A stretch of 64,000 bases of DNA from the NCBI RefSeq assembly GCF_000321045.1, contig NZ_HE578947.1:567360-631359 (forward strand), given 5' to 3'. Positions 25,915 through 39,032 of the stretch are shown one piece after another. The notes under the pieces are model-generated. The model did no database searches and was not told the DNA's origin. It was given only the letters and a program-made list of their open reading frames with translations. Position numbers and translations under genes: made by a program. The DNA is from Phytobacter massiliensis JC163 (GTDB lineage: Bacteria; Pseudomonadota; Gammaproteobacteria; Enterobacterales; Enterobacteriaceae). How positions within the stretch are numbered: the stretch's first letter is position 1; each line of letters begins with the position of its first letter.

Positions 25915-27948
25915 TTAGTAAGTTAAAACGGGAATTCGTTGCGCTTCGCGGATACCCAGCACGCCCATATCTTCCAGGGCATCCAGCACGTTGCGGCCTT
26001 CGCGTACGCCATCAATGATGCGCCGCGCCGCCAGGCTGTCGCCGATATTCATTACTTTTACGTTGTTGGCGTTGGCCCAGCGTTCAATTTCATCGAGGCC
26101 GCTTCTGTTAGCGCGCATTCCCAGGCACACAAAGCCGTAATCGAAGGGAATATCGAACGCGCCGTCGGCATTTTTGACGCTAAAATGGTTGGCGGAGACT
26201 TCAACAAGCTGCGTGTTCATATGCTGTTCGACATGGTGTTCATCCAGCATGGTCAGCATGGCGTTTTTGGTGATGATATCGAGATCGCGCCCTGCGGCGT
26301 CTTGCATCTCAATTAACACGCACTGTGCGCCGCGAAGAGAGAAATACTCAATCACATCCAGACCGACCGCGCCCGCGCCGACCACGGCGATGCGTTTACC
26401 TTTCACATCGCTGAATTTATCGAGCTGATGGATCATGCCCATGATCGAGAAGACGTTGCCGCCGGTAGCATCAATGTTTTCCTTGAGTCCGCTAATAGGC
26501 GGCAGCAGCGGAACAGAGCCGGTGGCGGTTACAATCAGGTCAGGACGCAGGGCGGAGACGGACTCAACGCTCGCCGTATGGCCAACCTGAACCATCAGGT
26601 TATCTAAACCAGCCAGACGGGTTTTCATAAACTGCGGGAAATCGGCGATGCGTTTTTTTTCCGGCAGAAGGGAGATTTCGCTCGCCAGGCCGCCCAGGCT
26701 GTGGGTTTTTTCCAGCAGCCAGGTGTGGCAACCCACTTCCGCCGCGGTGCAGGCGGCTTCCATACCCGCGGTGCCCGCGCCGATCACCACAACGCGCGTC
26801 TCCTGATTAACGGCGCGCTGTTTGTAGGCGTCGCCGTGAATGATATCCGGGTTGATGGAGCAGCGCAGCGGGCGGGAACGGGCGATACGGTGGTCAGCAC
26901 AGCCGATATTGCAGGAGATGCACTTGCGCAGCAGGCGCTCGTTGCCGCTCTGCACTTTTTGCACCCACTCTGGTTCGGCAATCAGGCCGCGGCCAATGGC
27001 GATCAGATCGGCGTCGCCGCTGGCGATAATATCCTCGGCAACTTTCGGGCTGCGGATATTGCCGGCAATGACCGTCGGCTTATTGAATTTGTCCCGTACC
27101 GCGCGGGAGAGATAGCGCTTCCAGCCATCTTCCAGCGACATCTGATCGATTTGCAGATTGAGGTTGTCATTTTGCGCGGCAGAAACGTTAAGAATGTCCA
27201 CCTTCTCCTGGCACAGTTCCAGGATGCGCAGCGAATCTTCCAGCGTATTGCCGCCTTCAAGAAAATCATCGGCGCTAAAGCGCAGGCTGATGGGAAAGCG
27301 CGGCCCCACGCTGGCGCGGACTTTATCGACGATAAGGGTCAGAATACGCGCGCGGTTCTCTACGCTACCGCCGAACTCATCGGTGCGTTTATTAAACAGC
27401 GGCGATAAAAACTGGCTGATTAAATAGGAGTGACCGGCGTGAATTTCTACGCAGTCAAAATTGGCGCGGCGCACGCGTTCCGCCGCGTCGCCGAACTTCT
27501 CTACCGCACGATAAATATCTTCATGGGTCATCGGACGGGGAATATTGCCGTTCTTTTTCGATGGCGTGCTGGAAGAGGAGAGCGGCTGTTCGCCATTCAG
27601 GCGATAGGCGTAAGCGGAAGCGCCCGCATGATTAAGCTGAATAGAGACGCGGGCGCCATGTTTATGCAGCGTCTCCGTTAATTTAAATAAGCCGGGAATA
27701 TATTGATCGTTATCGATACGCAGTTGCGTTGTGCCGTTGGAGGCGAAAGGGAAATCAATACAGATATTTTCGATGGTGATTAAACCCGTGCCGCCTCTGG
27801 CGCGCAGTTCGTAGTACTCGAGCTGTTCCTGCGATACTTCGCCGTTGAGGCTTGCCAGATTGGTGCCCATTGGCGGCATGATGATGCGGTTTTTTAGCGT
27901 CATCCCGTTGATGGTGAGCGGGGTAAACAGGTGTTGATAGTGGCTCAT
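25915..27948 (-). CDS. Old-yellow-enzyme/2,4-dienoyl-CoA reductase-like Fe-S flavoprotein
   Basis: 677 residues from the ATG at 27948 (MSHYQHLFTPLTI), chosen for its GGAGAG site; a further 13 codons upstream are open. Domain order is that of FadH and bile-acid BaiCD/BaiH enzymes. First is an FMN TIM barrel (about 1-335, with GARVSIQLNHAG, VEIHAGHSYLISQFLSP and NKRTDEFGGSVENR). Then come the [4Fe-4S] cysteines 343, 346, 350 and 363, and a tandem FAD and NAD(P)H Rossmann region (VVVIGAGTAG near 387, IAVVGAGAVG near 530). Such enzymes reduce activated C=C bonds. First gene of the operon with a shikimate-type dehydrogenase and dehydratase, so the substrate may be a cyclohexene carboxylate such as shikimate or 3-dehydroshikimate; this is inference. 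Confidence 0.87.
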   Translation of the reverse strand: MSHYQHLFTPLTINGMTLKNRIIMPPMGTNLASLNGEVSQEQLEYYELRARGGTGLITIENICIDFPFASNGTTQLRIDNDQYIPGLFKLTETLHKHGARVSIQLNHAGASAYAYRLNGEQPLSSSSTPSKKNGNIPRPMTHEDIYRAVEKFGDAAERVRRANFDCVEIHAGHSYLISQFLSPLFNKRTDEFGGSVENRARILTLIVDKVRASVGPRFPISLRFSADDFLEGGNTLEDSLRILELCQEKVDILNVSAAQNDNLNLQIDQMSLEDGWKRYLSRAVRDKFNKPTVIAGNIRSPKVAEDIIASGDADLIAIGRGLIAEPEWVQKVQSGNERLLRKCISCNIGCADHRIARSRPLRCSINPDIIHGDAYKQRAVNQETRVVVIGAGTAGMEAACTAAEVGCHTWLLEKTHSLGGLASEISLLPEKKRIADFPQFMKTRLAGLDNLMVQVGHTASVESVSALRPDLIVTATGSVPLLPPISGLKENIDATGGNVFSIMGMIHQLDKFSDVKGKRIAVVGAGAVGLDVIEYFSLRGAQCVLIEMQDAAGRDLDIITKNAMLTMLDEHHVEQHMNTQLVEVSANHFSVKNADGAFDIPFDYGFVCLGMRANRSGLDEIERWANANNVKVMNIGDSLAARRIIDGVREGRNVLDALEDMGVLGIREAQRIPVLTY

Positions 27949-28293
27949 TTTCTCTCTCCACGGGCCAGGCAGGCGTACTCCTGACATAGCTAAAATAATG
28001 ATTATCTGTGGGGGAAGATAACGAGCCGGTCCGGGGAAAAATAATGCTTTTTTTTGCCCGTAACCATAGGGACTTTCTATAAAATTAACAAATAATTAAC
28101 ACAAATGTATTTTCTCGTTAAATACGTCAGCACCATTTTTACTTGTTACTGTGAACATCTACAAAAGACGTTGTTAATTTGACCTAAACGGCAGGGCGAA
28201 CCATAAAAAAATTTTAAATTTTCAACTAAGCTATTTTCTGACGGCGGGAAATTTCAAAATTTGTGAATTGGATCACGTTTTAATTCAGGAAAA
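27949..28293 (-). promoter_or_regulatory. AT-rich control region upstream of the oxidoreductase-ydiB-ydiM-aroD operon
   Basis: About 345 bases without a gene. On the minus strand a good sigma-70 promoter is TTGTTA (28091-28086), 17 bases, TATGGT (28068-28063), giving a leader of roughly 110 bases. Further upstream, TGTGA-ATTGGA-TCACG at 28262-28277 is a close CRP-type site, but it lies about 200 bases before this promoter. The AT content is well above the flanking genes. Confidence 0.5.
28262..28277. promoter_or_regulatory. CRP-like site
   Basis: TGTGA, six bases, TCACG, with AT-rich flanks on both sides; one mismatch to the TGTGA-N6-TCACA consensus. It lies just after the leu operon terminator. 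Its distance from the likely promoter (about 200 bases) is unusual, so either another promoter is used or the site is not functional. Confidence 0.45.
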
Positions 28294-28313
28294 GCCCGGT
28301 CGGCTGACCGGGC
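28294..28313 (-). terminator. Terminator of leuABCD
   Basis: Eight-base stem GCCCGGTC and GACCGGGC with a GGCT loop, followed on the minus strand by TTTTC. It begins 14 bases after the leuD stop. Confidence 0.85.
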
Positions 28314-28326
28314 AAAAGGGCAGGGC

Positions 28327-28932
28327 TTAGCGCATAAAGGCAGGCTGCTTGTCTTCGTAAGCGGCGATAGCATCTTCGTGCTGCAACGTCAGGCCGATAC
28401 TGTCCAGACCGTTAAGCATGCAGTGCCGACGGAAGGGATCGATTTTAAAGGCGTACAATTTATCGCCTGCTCTCACCACTTCGGCTTCCAGATCCACTTC
28501 AAACGTCATGCCCGGATTGGCTTTGACCAGCGTAAACAGCTCGTCTACCTGCTCATCGCTCAGCGTGACCGGCAGCAGCTGATTGTTGAAGCTGTTGCCA
28601 TAAAAGATGTCGGCGAAACTTGGCGCGATAACGGCCTTAAAGCCATAGTCGGTCAGCGCCCAGGGGGCGTGCTCGCGTGATGAGCCGCAGCCGAAGTTTT
28701 CCCGCGCCAGCAGAATGGAGGCTCCTTTATAGACCGGATAGTTAAGCACGAACTCCGGGTTTGGCACTTCGCCCTTGTCATCCAGAAAACGCCAGTCATT
28801 AAACAGATGCGCGCCGAAACCGGTGCGGGTGACCTTCTGCAAAAACTGCTTGGGAATGATGGCGTCAGTATCGACGTTGGCGGCATCCAGAGGGACAACC
28901 AGGCCGGTGTGCTGCGTAAATTTCTCTGCCAT
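28327..28932 (-). CDS. leuD: 3-isopropylmalate dehydratase small subunit
   Basis: 201 residues, as in E. coli. Swivel domain of the isopropylmalate isomerase; with LeuC it interconverts 2- and 3-isopropylmalate. Typical motifs are [11 protein letters not shown] near residue 22 and the substrate loop [13 protein letters not shown]. Ten bases after leuC; last gene of leuABCD. Confidence 0.98.
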   Translation of the reverse strand: MAEKFTQHTGLVVPLDAANVDTDAIIPKQFLQKVTRTGFGAHLFNDWRFLDDKGEVPNPEFVLNYPVYKGASILLARENFGCGSSREHAPWALTDYGFKAVIAPSFADIFYGNSFNNQLLPVTLSDEQVDELFTLVKANPGMTFEVDLEAEVVRAGDKLYAFKIDPFRRHCMLNGLDSIGLTLQHEDAIAAYEDKQPAFMR

Positions 28933-28942
28933 GATTATCTCC

Positions 28943-30340
28943 TTATAAGCTGCGAATATCGGCGAAATGGCCGGTCACGGCGGCGGCGGCGGCCATTGCC
29001 GGGCTCACCAGATGAGTACGGCCACCGCGGCCCTGACGGCCTTCAAAGTTGCGGTTGCTGGTAGAGGCGCAACGCTCGCCGGGGTTCAGGCGGTCATTGT
29101 TCATCGCCAGGCACATAGAGCAGCCGGGCAGACGCCATTCAAAACCCGCTTCGATAAAAATCTTGTCCAGACCTTCCGCTTCCGCCTGCGCTTTTACCGG
29201 CCCGGAGCCAGGTACAACCAGCGCTTGCACGCCCGGCGCAACTTTACGCCCTTTGGCGATTTCCGCCGCGGCGCGCAGATCTTCAATGCGCGAGTTGGTA
29301 CAAGAGCCGATAAAGACTTTATCAATCGCCACTTCGGTCAACGGTACGCCCGGCTGTAAGCCCATATAGGCCAGCGCTTTCTCGGCGCTTGCCCGCTCGA
29401 CCGGGTCGGCAAAGGAGGCCGGATCGGGAATGATGTCGGTTACGGAGATAACCTGGCCGGGGTTGGTGCCCCAGGTCACCTGCGGGGCGATCTCTTCCGC
29501 CTGCAGGGTCACTACCGCATCAAAGTGCGCGCCATCGTCTGTCTTCAGGGTCTTCCAGTAGGCAACGGCCTCATCAAACGCCTGACCTTTCGGCGCATGC
29601 AGACGGCCCTTCACGTAGTTGAACGTGGTTTCATCCGGCGCAACCAGGCCCGCTTTCGCCCCCAGTTCAATGGCCATATTGCACAGGGTCATACGACCTT
29701 CCATGCTTAAATCACGAATGGCTTCGCCGCAAAATTCCACCACATGCCCGGTGCCGCCCGCGCTGCCGGTTTTGCCGATAATCGCCAGCACAATGTCTTT
29801 GGCGGTAATGCCCGGCGCGGCTTTGCCGTTCACTTCGATCTTCATGGTTTTCGCCCGGCCCTGCTTGAGGGTCTGGGTCGCCAGCACGTGCTCTACCTCA
29901 GAGGTGCCGATACCAAACGCCAGCGCGCCGAACGCGCCGTGGGTCGCCGTATGGGAGTCGCCGCAGACGATGGTCATGCCCGGCAGGGTCACGCCCTGTT
30001 CCGGCCCCATCACATGCACGATCCCCTGGTAGGGGTGATTCAGGTCATACAGCTCTACGCCGAACTCTTTGCAGTTCTTAATCAGCTCCTGCATCTGAAT
30101 CCGCGCCATCTCGCCGGAGGCGTTAATGTCTTTGGTTTGCGTGGAGACGTTATGATCCATGGTAGCGAAGGTTTTCGCTGGCTGACGTACCGGACGATGG
30201 TGAGCGCGCAGGCCATCAAATGCCTGCGGCGAGGTCACTTCATGCACCAGATGCCTGTCGATATAGAGCAACGGGGTTTCGTTTGGCGCTTCGTACACCA
30301 CATGCGCATCAAACAACTTTTCATATAATGTCTTAGCCAT
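28943..30340 (-). CDS. leuC: 3-isopropylmalate dehydratase large subunit
   Basis: 465 residues (E. coli 466). Aconitase-family catalytic subunit. The [4Fe-4S] cluster cysteines are in GSCTNSR (near 347) and in [10 protein letters not shown] (near 407-410). Conserved [20 protein letters not shown] binds substrate. Partner of LeuD. Start two bases after the leuB stop. Confidence 0.98.
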   Translation of the reverse strand: MAKTLYEKLFDAHVVYEAPNETPLLYIDRHLVHEVTSPQAFDGLRAHHRPVRQPAKTFATMDHNVSTQTKDINASGEMARIQMQELIKNCKEFGVELYDLNHPYQGIVHVMGPEQGVTLPGMTIVCGDSHTATHGAFGALAFGIGTSEVEHVLATQTLKQGRAKTMKIEVNGKAAPGITAKDIVLAIIGKTGSAGGTGHVVEFCGEAIRDLSMEGRMTLCNMAIELGAKAGLVAPDETTFNYVKGRLHAPKGQAFDEAVAYWKTLKTDDGAHFDAVVTLQAEEIAPQVTWGTNPGQVISVTDIIPDPASFADPVERASAEKALAYMGLQPGVPLTEVAIDKVFIGSCTNSRIEDLRAAAEIAKGRKVAPGVQALVVPGSGPVKAQAEAEGLDKIFIEAGFEWRLPGCSMCLAMNNDRLNPGERCASTSNRNFEGRQGRGGRTHLVSPAMAAAAAVTGHFADIRSL

Positions 30341-30342
30341 AA

Positions 30343-33005
<2,663 letters not shown>

Positions 33006-33046
33006 GGTTTTGGTCCTTGTCTTTTTGGGCGCCTTGCTACGAGCAT

Positions 33047-33073
33047 AAAAAAACCCGCGCCAGGGCGCGGGTT
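33047..33073 (-). terminator. leu operon attenuator terminator
   Basis: On the minus strand AACCCGCGCC pairs perfectly with GGCGCGGGTT around a two-base loop (33073-33064 with 33061-33052), and seven T residues follow. It lies between the leader peptide and leuA, as expected for leucine-controlled attenuation. Confidence 0.95.
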
Positions 33074-33095
33074 CTTAGTCTTACTGGAGGGTGAT

Positions 33096-33182
33096 TCAAC
33101 GCTGAATGCTGCCCACCAGTCTACCGCGCACTGAGAATGCGTTTAGTAGTAGTAGACCGATGAAAGCGACAGTGCGAATCAT
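33096..33182 (-). CDS. leuL: leu operon leader peptide
   Basis: 28 codons from the ATG at 33182: MIRTVAFIGLLLLNAFS-, with four consecutive leucine codons, all the rare CTA. The E. coli LeuL has the same four-leucine run. Ribosome stalling at these codons when charged leucyl-tRNA is short lets the antiterminator form and leuABCD be read. Too short for ordinary gene calling. Confidence 0.95.
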   Translation of the reverse strand: MIRTVAFIGLLLLNAFSVRGRLVGSIQR

Positions 33183-33216
33183 GAACCAGACTCCAGATGA
33201 ATTCGATATGCTTTTA

Positions 33217-33245
33217 GTGGTACTGGATACGGCATTTGTTGTCAA
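33217..33245 (-). promoter_or_regulatory. leuLABCD promoter
   Basis: Minus strand -35 TTGACA (33245-33240), 17-base spacer, -10 TACCAC (33222-33217), about 35 bases before leuL. The -35 is perfect and the surrounding bases follow the E. coli leu promoter. Confidence 0.85.
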
Positions 33246-33795
33246 CCTTTACCTTTGAAAAAGGTGTGCAAAGAGGAGGGGGTTACTGCGTTGGCTTTAG
33301 TTAATTGTGCTGTTCCTGCGTTAAAATGCAAAATAAGGTTTTTGTGCTGTTTCACACTTAATAATCTTTGTTCCCCACCGGAACATTTTTTTTCAGATAG
33401 TTAAATTTATTCATTTTTTTATGCCTCCGCTATCTGAATGAATTATCGGGAATAATTTACTGAACTTATCAATTAAGCCATAAAAGAAACATAAATGATA
33501 AAAATAAGTTAAGTATTATCATCGCTCTTGCCTGAAATACTTTGCCTGAGGCCATTTTTAGCCGCGTCCGGGCATATTGTACATTCATATTGTTTATGGT
33601 TTGATCGGAGCACATCCTAAGAGTAAAACCGATTCACGGCCCGCTTTGATATTGCTCGCCGGGCTCTGGAGCATCTTTATACATTCCTAATTTGCTGAAT
33701 CCCTCTTTCCCTAATCCTATATGCGTGATAAATCATATTCCTTTGAGTTATTGCTGCCAGGATAAATGGAATTTAGCATGATACCGGAGAAGGAT
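33246..33795. promoter_or_regulatory. leuL-leuO divergent intergenic region
   Basis: About 550 AT-rich bases between the divergent leu operon and leuO. In E. coli and Salmonella this interval is silenced by H-NS and reopened by LeuO and by supercoiling from leuABCD transcription. Long A/T tracts (for example 33385-33420 and 33480-33510) fit that role. No ORF or RNA gene was found. Confidence 0.6.
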
Positions 33796-34740
33796 ATGTC
33801 AGAAGAAAAAGTCGAGACGACGGCCAGTAACGAGCCAGTCAAACCTCAGCTGCGAAAAGTTGATCTTAATCTGTTAACTATTTTCGACGCCGTAATGCAG
33901 GAACAAAATATTACGCGTGCTGCCCATACTCTGGGTATGTCGCAACCGGCGGTCAGTAACGCGCTGGCGCGGCTTAAAGTCATGTTTAACGATGAGTTAT
34001 TTGTGCGTTATGGCAGGGGTATTCAGCCCACCGCGCGCGCATATCAGCTCTTTGGCTCCATCCGTCAGGCGTTACAGTTAGTTCAGAACGAATTACCGGG
34101 GTCCGGTTTTGAACCGGTGACCAGCGAGCGCGTGTTTAATCTCTGCGTCTGCAGCCCGCTGGATAATTTGCTGACCTCGATTATCTACAATCGTGTTGAG
34201 GAGATCGCGCCAAATATCCATCTGGTGTTCAAATCATCACTCAACCAAAATACTGAGCATCAGCTCCGCTATCAGGAAATAGAATTCGTGATTGGCTATG
34301 ATGAATTCCGCCGTCCTGAGTTTTCCTGCGTGCCGTTATTTAAAGATGAAATGGTGCTGGTAGCGAGTAAAAAACACCCGCGTTTGAATGGTCCGCTGCG
34401 TGAAAGCGATGTGTATAACGAACAGCACGCTGTGGTTTCACTGGATCGTTATGCATCATTCAGCCAGCCCTGGTACGACACGGCCGATAAACAAGCCAGC
34501 ATTGCCTATCAGGGTATGGCGATGACCAGCGTGCTGAATGTTGTTTCACAAACGCACCTTGTTGCCATCGCGCCTCGCTGGCTGGCTGATGAATTTGCTG
34601 AGAAACTGGATCTGCAAATTCTGCCGCTGCCATTAAAACTTAATAGCCGTACCTGTTACCTCTCCTGGCATGAAGCGGCAGGCCGCGACAAGGGCCATCA
34701 GTGGATGGAAGAACTGCTGGTTTCCGTTTGCCACCGTTAA
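33796..34740 (+). CDS. leuO: LysR-type global regulator LeuO
   Basis: 314 residues from the ATG at 33796, which has a strong GGAGAAGGA site and equals the E. coli length; an in-frame ATG at 33766 would add ten residues with no site. Helix-turn-helix [26 protein letters not shown] (about 50-75 region), then the effector domain. The C-terminus [19 protein letters not shown] is conserved. LeuO antagonises H-NS and controls many loci, including neighbouring leu and, in E. coli, CRISPR-cas genes. Confidence 0.97.
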   Translation: MSEEKVETTASNEPVKPQLRKVDLNLLTIFDAVMQEQNITRAAHTLGMSQPAVSNALARLKVMFNDELFVRYGRGIQPTARAYQLFGSIRQALQLVQNELPGSGFEPVTSERVFNLCVCSPLDNLLTSIIYNRVEEIAPNIHLVFKSSLNQNTEHQLRYQEIEFVIGYDEFRRPEFSCVPLFKDEMVLVASKKHPRLNGPLRESDVYNEQHAVVSLDRYASFSQPWYDTADKQASIAYQGMAMTSVLNVVSQTHLVAIAPRWLADEFAEKLDLQILPLPLKLNSRTCYLSWHEAAGRDKGHQWMEELLVSVCHR

Positions 34741-35114
34741 GCGACAAACGGGCGTTTCTATTGCTTTATCCTGGTCTGAAACGTTATTGCAGAGTTTTGT
34801 TCTAATACATTTTTGTGGCGCATCGCTGTGCGCCGTAAAAATGGATCAATTCCTGGTCACAAGCCTTTTTGGCAGACGATTTATCATCGTCTTTACTTAT
34901 CTCAGATAATTTCACTGATTCCTTCGAACCATCCTCTTTTTTGTGCTTTTTTGCATCCTAACAGCAAATCGTTTGCTAATTGCCTGCCGGTTTTTCAGCG
35001 GTTATGTTAACTGCCATTCATAATCAGCATGCAGAGCTCCCTCTGTACTGAACAGAGCGATAAGACGGAAATATGTTCCGTTGCCAGTCGCCAAACCAAG
35101 CCTGGAGGCAAACC
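34741..35114 (+). promoter_or_regulatory. leuO-ilvI intergenic region
   Basis: 374 bases without a gene. A hairpin AGACGAT and ATCGTCT (34874-34892) followed by CTTTACTT may end leuO transcription. The rest is the ilvIH control region, which in E. coli holds several Lrp sites; Lrp sites are too degenerate to place here by eye. Confidence 0.45.
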
Positions 35115-36839
35115 ATGGAGATGTTGTCTGGAGCCGAGATGGTCGTCCGATCGTTAATCGATCAGGGCGTGAAGCAAGTATTCGGTTACCCCGGGGGCGC
35201 GGTCCTCGATATATACGACGCGCTACACACGGTAGGCGGAATCGATCATGTACTGGTGCGCCATGAACAGGCTGCCGTACATATGGCGGACGGGCTGGCG
35301 CGCGCAACCGGCGAGGTCGGTGTCGTGCTGGTGACCTCAGGGCCTGGGGCGACCAACGCGATTACGGGAATTGCCACGGCATATATGGACTCTATTCCGC
35401 TGGTGGTGCTCTCAGGGCAGGTGGCGACCTCGCTGATCGGTTACGACGCCTTTCAGGAGTGCGACATGGTGGGCATCTCCCGTCCGGTCGTGAAGCACAG
35501 TTTTCTGGTTAAACAGACGGAAGACATCCCCGGCGTGCTGAAAAAAGCGTTCTGGCTTGCCGCCAGCGGCCGCCCAGGCCCGGTGGTGGTCGATCTGCCA
35601 AAAGATATTCTTAACCCCGCGAATAAGCTGCCTTACGTCTGGCCGGATACGGTGAGCATGCGCTCTTACAACCCCACTACTCAGGGGCATAAAGGGCAGA
35701 TTAAACGCGCCCTGCAAACGCTGACCGCGGCTAAAAAACCGGTAGTCTACGTTGGCGGCGGCGCGATCACCGCCGCGTGCGAAGCGCAGCTTCGCCAGCT
35801 GGCTGAACAGCTCAATCTGCCGATGGTTTCTTCCCTGATGGGGTTGGGGGCATTCCCGGCCTCGCACCGTCAGGCTTTAGGAATGCTGGGGATGCATGGC
35901 ACCTATGAAGCCAACATGACGATGCATAACGCCGACGTTATTTTTGCCGTGGGCGTGCGCTTTGACGATCGCACCACCAATAACCTGGCGAAATACTGCC
36001 CTGACGCTACGGTTCTGCATATCGACATCGACCCCACCTCTATTTCGAAAACTGTCCAGGCGGATGTGCCGATTGTCGGCGACGCCAGGCTGGTGCTGGA
36101 GCAGATGCTCGAACTGCTGGAACAGGAGTCGTTCACCCAGCCGCTCGACGAAATCCGCGACTGGTGGCAGCACATCGAACAGTGGCGCGGGCGCAACTGC
36201 CTGAAATATGACGCCCAAAGCGAGCAGATCAAACCGCAGGCGGTGATCGAGACCATCTGGCGTTTAACTAACGGCGATGCGTATGTCACCTCCGACGTGG
36301 GTCAGCATCAGATGTTCGCCGCGCTCTATTACCGTTTCGATAAGCCGCGTCGCTGGATCAACTCCGGCGGTCTCGGCACCATGGGCTTTGGCCTGCCCGC
36401 CGCGCTGGGGGTGAAAATGGCGCTGCCGGAAGAGACCGTGGTCTGCGTCACGGGCGACGGCAGTATCCAGATGAATATTCAGGAGCTGTCGACGGCGCTG
36501 CAGTATGAGCTGCCGGTGCTGGTGCTCAATCTGAACAACCGCTATCTGGGCATGGTGAAGCAGTGGCAGGATATGATCTACTCCGGTCGCCATTCACAAT
36601 CTTATATGCAGTCTCTGCCCGATTTCGCGCGGCTGGCGGAAGCCTACGGCCATGTCGGCATACGCATTACGCGCCCGGACGAGCTGGAGGCGAAATTAAG
36701 CGAAGCGCTCGCGCAGGTGAAGAACAATCGCCTGGTGTTTGTTGATGTTACCGTCGACGGTAGTGAACACGTTTATCCGATGCAGATCCGTGGCGGCGGC
36801 ATGGATGAGATGTGGTTAAGCAAAACGGAGAGAACCTGA
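35115..36839 (+). CDS. ilvI: Acetolactate synthase III, large (catalytic) subunit
   Basis: 574 residues, as in E. coli; the ATG at 35115 follows TGGAGG, while the open frame back to 35073 has no site. Thiamine-diphosphate enzyme: activating glutamate in [13 protein letters not shown], and the metal/TPP motif [29 protein letters not shown]. It joins two pyruvates, or pyruvate and 2-ketobutyrate, for valine, leucine and isoleucine synthesis. The valine-sensitive isozyme III when paired with IlvH. Confidence 0.98.
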   Translation: MEMLSGAEMVVRSLIDQGVKQVFGYPGGAVLDIYDALHTVGGIDHVLVRHEQAAVHMADGLARATGEVGVVLVTSGPGATNAITGIATAYMDSIPLVVLSGQVATSLIGYDAFQECDMVGISRPVVKHSFLVKQTEDIPGVLKKAFWLAASGRPGPVVVDLPKDILNPANKLPYVWPDTVSMRSYNPTTQGHKGQIKRALQTLTAAKKPVVYVGGGAITAACEAQLRQLAEQLNLPMVSSLMGLGAFPASHRQALGMLGMHGTYEANMTMHNADVIFAVGVRFDDRTTNNLAKYCPDATVLHIDIDPTSISKTVQADVPIVGDARLVLEQMLELLEQESFTQPLDEIRDWWQHIEQWRGRNCLKYDAQSEQIKPQAVIETIWRLTNGDAYVTSDVGQHQMFAALYYRFDKPRRWINSGGLGTMGFGLPAALGVKMALPEETVVCVTGDGSIQMNIQELSTALQYELPVLVLNLNNRYLGMVKQWQDMIYSGRHSQSYMQSLPDFARLAEAYGHVGIRITRPDELEAKLSEALAQVKNNRLVFVDVTVDGSEHVYPMQIRGGGMDEMWLSKTERT

Positions 36840-36841
36840 TT

Positions 36842-37333
36842 ATGCGCCGGATATTATCTGTATTACTGGAAAATGAGTCAGGCGCGCTGTCACGCGTGAT
36901 CGGTCTGTTCTCTCAGCGCGGCTATAACATTGAGAGCCTGACGGTTGCCCCGACGGACGATCCTACCCTATCGCGTATGACGATCCAGACGGTTGGCGAT
37001 GCCAAGGTACTGGAGCAGATCGAAAAACAGCTGCACAAGCTGGTGGATGTCCTGCGGGTTAATGAACTGGGGCAGGGCGCCTATGTCGAACGCGAAATTA
37101 TGCTGGTGAAAATCCAGGCCAGCGGCTATGGACGGGAAGAGGTTAAACGCAACGCGGAAATTTTCCGCGGGCAGATAATCGACGTCACCCCTTCTATTTA
37201 TACCGTGCAGCTGGCAGGCACCAGCGACAAACTCGACGCGTTTCTGGCGACGATCCGCGACGTGGCCAAAATCGTTGAGGTGGCTCGCTCCGGCGTGGTG
37301 GGCTTATCCCGCGGCGATAAAGCCATGCGTTAA
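36842..37333 (+). CDS. ilvH: Acetolactate synthase III, small (regulatory) subunit
   Basis: 163 residues from the ATG at 36842, as in E. coli, two bases after the ilvI stop. N-terminal ACT domain ([29 protein letters not shown]) binds valine; the C-terminal half stimulates the large subunit. Confers valine feedback on IlvI. Confidence 0.98.
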   Translation: MRRILSVLLENESGALSRVIGLFSQRGYNIESLTVAPTDDPTLSRMTIQTVGDAKVLEQIEKQLHKLVDVLRVNELGQGAYVEREIMLVKIQASGYGREEVKRNAEIFRGQIIDVTPSIYTVQLAGTSDKLDAFLATIRDVAKIVEVARSGVVGLSRGDKAMR

Positions 37334-37358
37334 GCGTATTGCTTGCGCTGTTTTCATG

Positions 37359-37388
37359 GCCTGGCGTAACCCGCCGGGCTTTTTTTTG
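37359..37388 (+). terminator. ilvIH terminator
   Basis: Stem GCCTGGCG and CGCCGGGC with one G-T pair and a four-base loop, followed by nine T residues. 26 bases after the ilvH stop. Confidence 0.92.
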
Positions 37389-37514
37389 CGAAATCCGCCG
37401 GAAGCGCAGAGAAAAGCGGTTGCCGCAGTGACTATTCTGCGCTTAGATGTTAAGGAATTTAACCTATATCCCTAAAAAGGTTATGGAGTATCTTTTATTT
37501 TTTAAGGGGCAATT

Positions 37515-38519
37515 GTGAAACTGGATGAAATCGCCCGGCTAGCCGGCGTCTCACGCACCACGGCAAGCTATGTCATCAATGGAAAGGCAAAGCAGTATCG
37601 TGTGAGCGACAAAACCGTCGAAAAAGTGATGGCGGTTGTGCGTGAGCATAATTACCACCCGAACGCGGTGGCGGCAGGGCTGCGGGCAGGGCGGACGCGT
37701 TCTATTGGCCTGGTGATTCCCGATCTGGAAAACACCAGCTATACGCGGATTGCTAACTATCTTGAGCGTCAGGCGCGCCAGCGTGGTTACCAGCTGCTGA
37801 TCGCCTGTTCGGAAGATCAGCCGGACAACGAAATGCGCTGTATCGAGCATCTGCTGCAGCGCCAGGTCGACGCCATCATCGTCTCTACGTCGCTCCCGCC
37901 GGAGCACCCCTTTTACCAACGCTGGGCTAATGACGCCTTCCCGATTGTCGCCCTTGACCGCGCGCTCGACCGCGAGCATTTCACCAGCGTCGTCGGTGCC
38001 GATCAGGATGATGCGGAGATGTTAGCGGCGGAGCTGCGTAAGTTCCCTGCGGAAAACGTTCTCTACCTGGGCGCGCTGCCTGAGCTGTCGGTCAGTTTCC
38101 TGCGTGAGCAGGGGTTTCGTACCGCCTGGAAAGACGATCCGCGTGATGTGCAGTTCCTGTACGCCAATAGCTATGAGCGTGAGGCGGCGGCGCAGCTGTT
38201 TGAGAAGTGGCTGGAAACGCACCCCATGCCGCAGGCGCTGTTTACCACCTCTTTTGCGCTATTGCAGGGGGTACTGGACGTGACCCTGCGCCGGGACGGC
38301 AAGCTCCCTTCCGATCTGGCGATTGCGACCTTTGGCGATCATGAACTGCTGGACTTCCTGCAGTGCCCGGTGCTGGCGGTGGCGCAGCGCCACCGCGATG
38401 TCGCCGAGCGGGTACTGGAGATCGTGCTGGCGAGCCTCGATGAACCGCGTAAACCCAAAGCGGGCTTAAGCCGCATTCGTCGTAATCTCTATCGTCGTGG
38501 CGTCTTAAGCCGCGTCTGA
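37515..38519 (+). CDS. cra: Catabolite repressor/activator Cra (FruR)
   Basis: 334 residues with a GTG start, identical in length and almost in sequence to E. coli Cra. LacI-type helix-turn-helix at residues 1-25 ([22 protein letters not shown]), hinge, and a periplasmic-binding-like effector domain that responds to fructose 1-phosphate. It switches carbon flow between glycolysis and gluconeogenesis. Monocistronic between two terminators. Confidence 0.98.
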   Translation: MKLDEIARLAGVSRTTASYVINGKAKQYRVSDKTVEKVMAVVREHNYHPNAVAAGLRAGRTRSIGLVIPDLENTSYTRIANYLERQARQRGYQLLIACSEDQPDNEMRCIEHLLQRQVDAIIVSTSLPPEHPFYQRWANDAFPIVALDRALDREHFTSVVGADQDDAEMLAAELRKFPAENVLYLGALPELSVSFLREQGFRTAWKDDPRDVQFLYANSYEREAAAQLFEKWLETHPMPQALFTTSFALLQGVLDVTLRRDGKLPSDLAIATFGDHELLDFLQCPVLAVAQRHRDVAERVLEIVLASLDEPRKPKAGLSRIRRNLYRRGVLSRV

Positions 38520-38527
38520 GTTTCAGG

Positions 38528-38553
38528 AAAGGCAGTTGCCGCTGCCTTTTTGT
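38528..38553 (+). terminator. cra terminator
   Basis: AAAGGCAG and CTGCCTTT around a six-base loop, with more T residues after it; nine bases after the cra stop. Confidence 0.9.
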
Positions 38554-39032
38554 TTCGTATGAAAAAACCCGATTAATTTTGCGTTAATTAGGATAAATCC
38601 ATATTGTTGGATAATGCGGCAAAATTAATGGCGTCATTTTCCTTTGATAATGTTTATTACGTTATTAAGACGTTACTAAAAATGTCTCCTGTATTGTTTT
38701 GTTACAACTGGCCATTCCATCGTTGAATTAATAGCCGTTTTTCTTTTATCCGCCAAAACTCAGGCCCTGGCTGACCCCGTACGCCGCTAAAGGACGCATC
38801 TGCCGCTGTTATCCGCGCGCGTTATGCCTTAAAATGCCGCCCGCGTCGCAAACTGACACTTTATATTTTGCGTACGCAGGGTCTGTGATGATTGACGCCG
38901 CACTGCATATTCGGAATTTTTCTTACAAATATTCATGACGTTAATTTTCCTTCCGCCGGGGGCGCTATTTTGGCCCGGTTGAATATTGCCGCGAATAAGG
39001 GATCTTTTGTTCTGCCTGGCCTTTATGCTGGC
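38554..39032. other. Long gene-free interval between cra and mraZ
   Basis: About 480 bases with no supported ORF or RNA. E. coli has a gap of similar length at this point. The first half is AT-rich; the second half has GC-rich patches near 38810-38860. I see nothing that I can name before the Pmra promoter. Confidence 0.5.

Noticed and set aside
38554..39032. Hidden gene in the cra-mraZ gap
   Set aside because: No frame with a start, binding site and codon bias; the gap has a similar length in E. coli.
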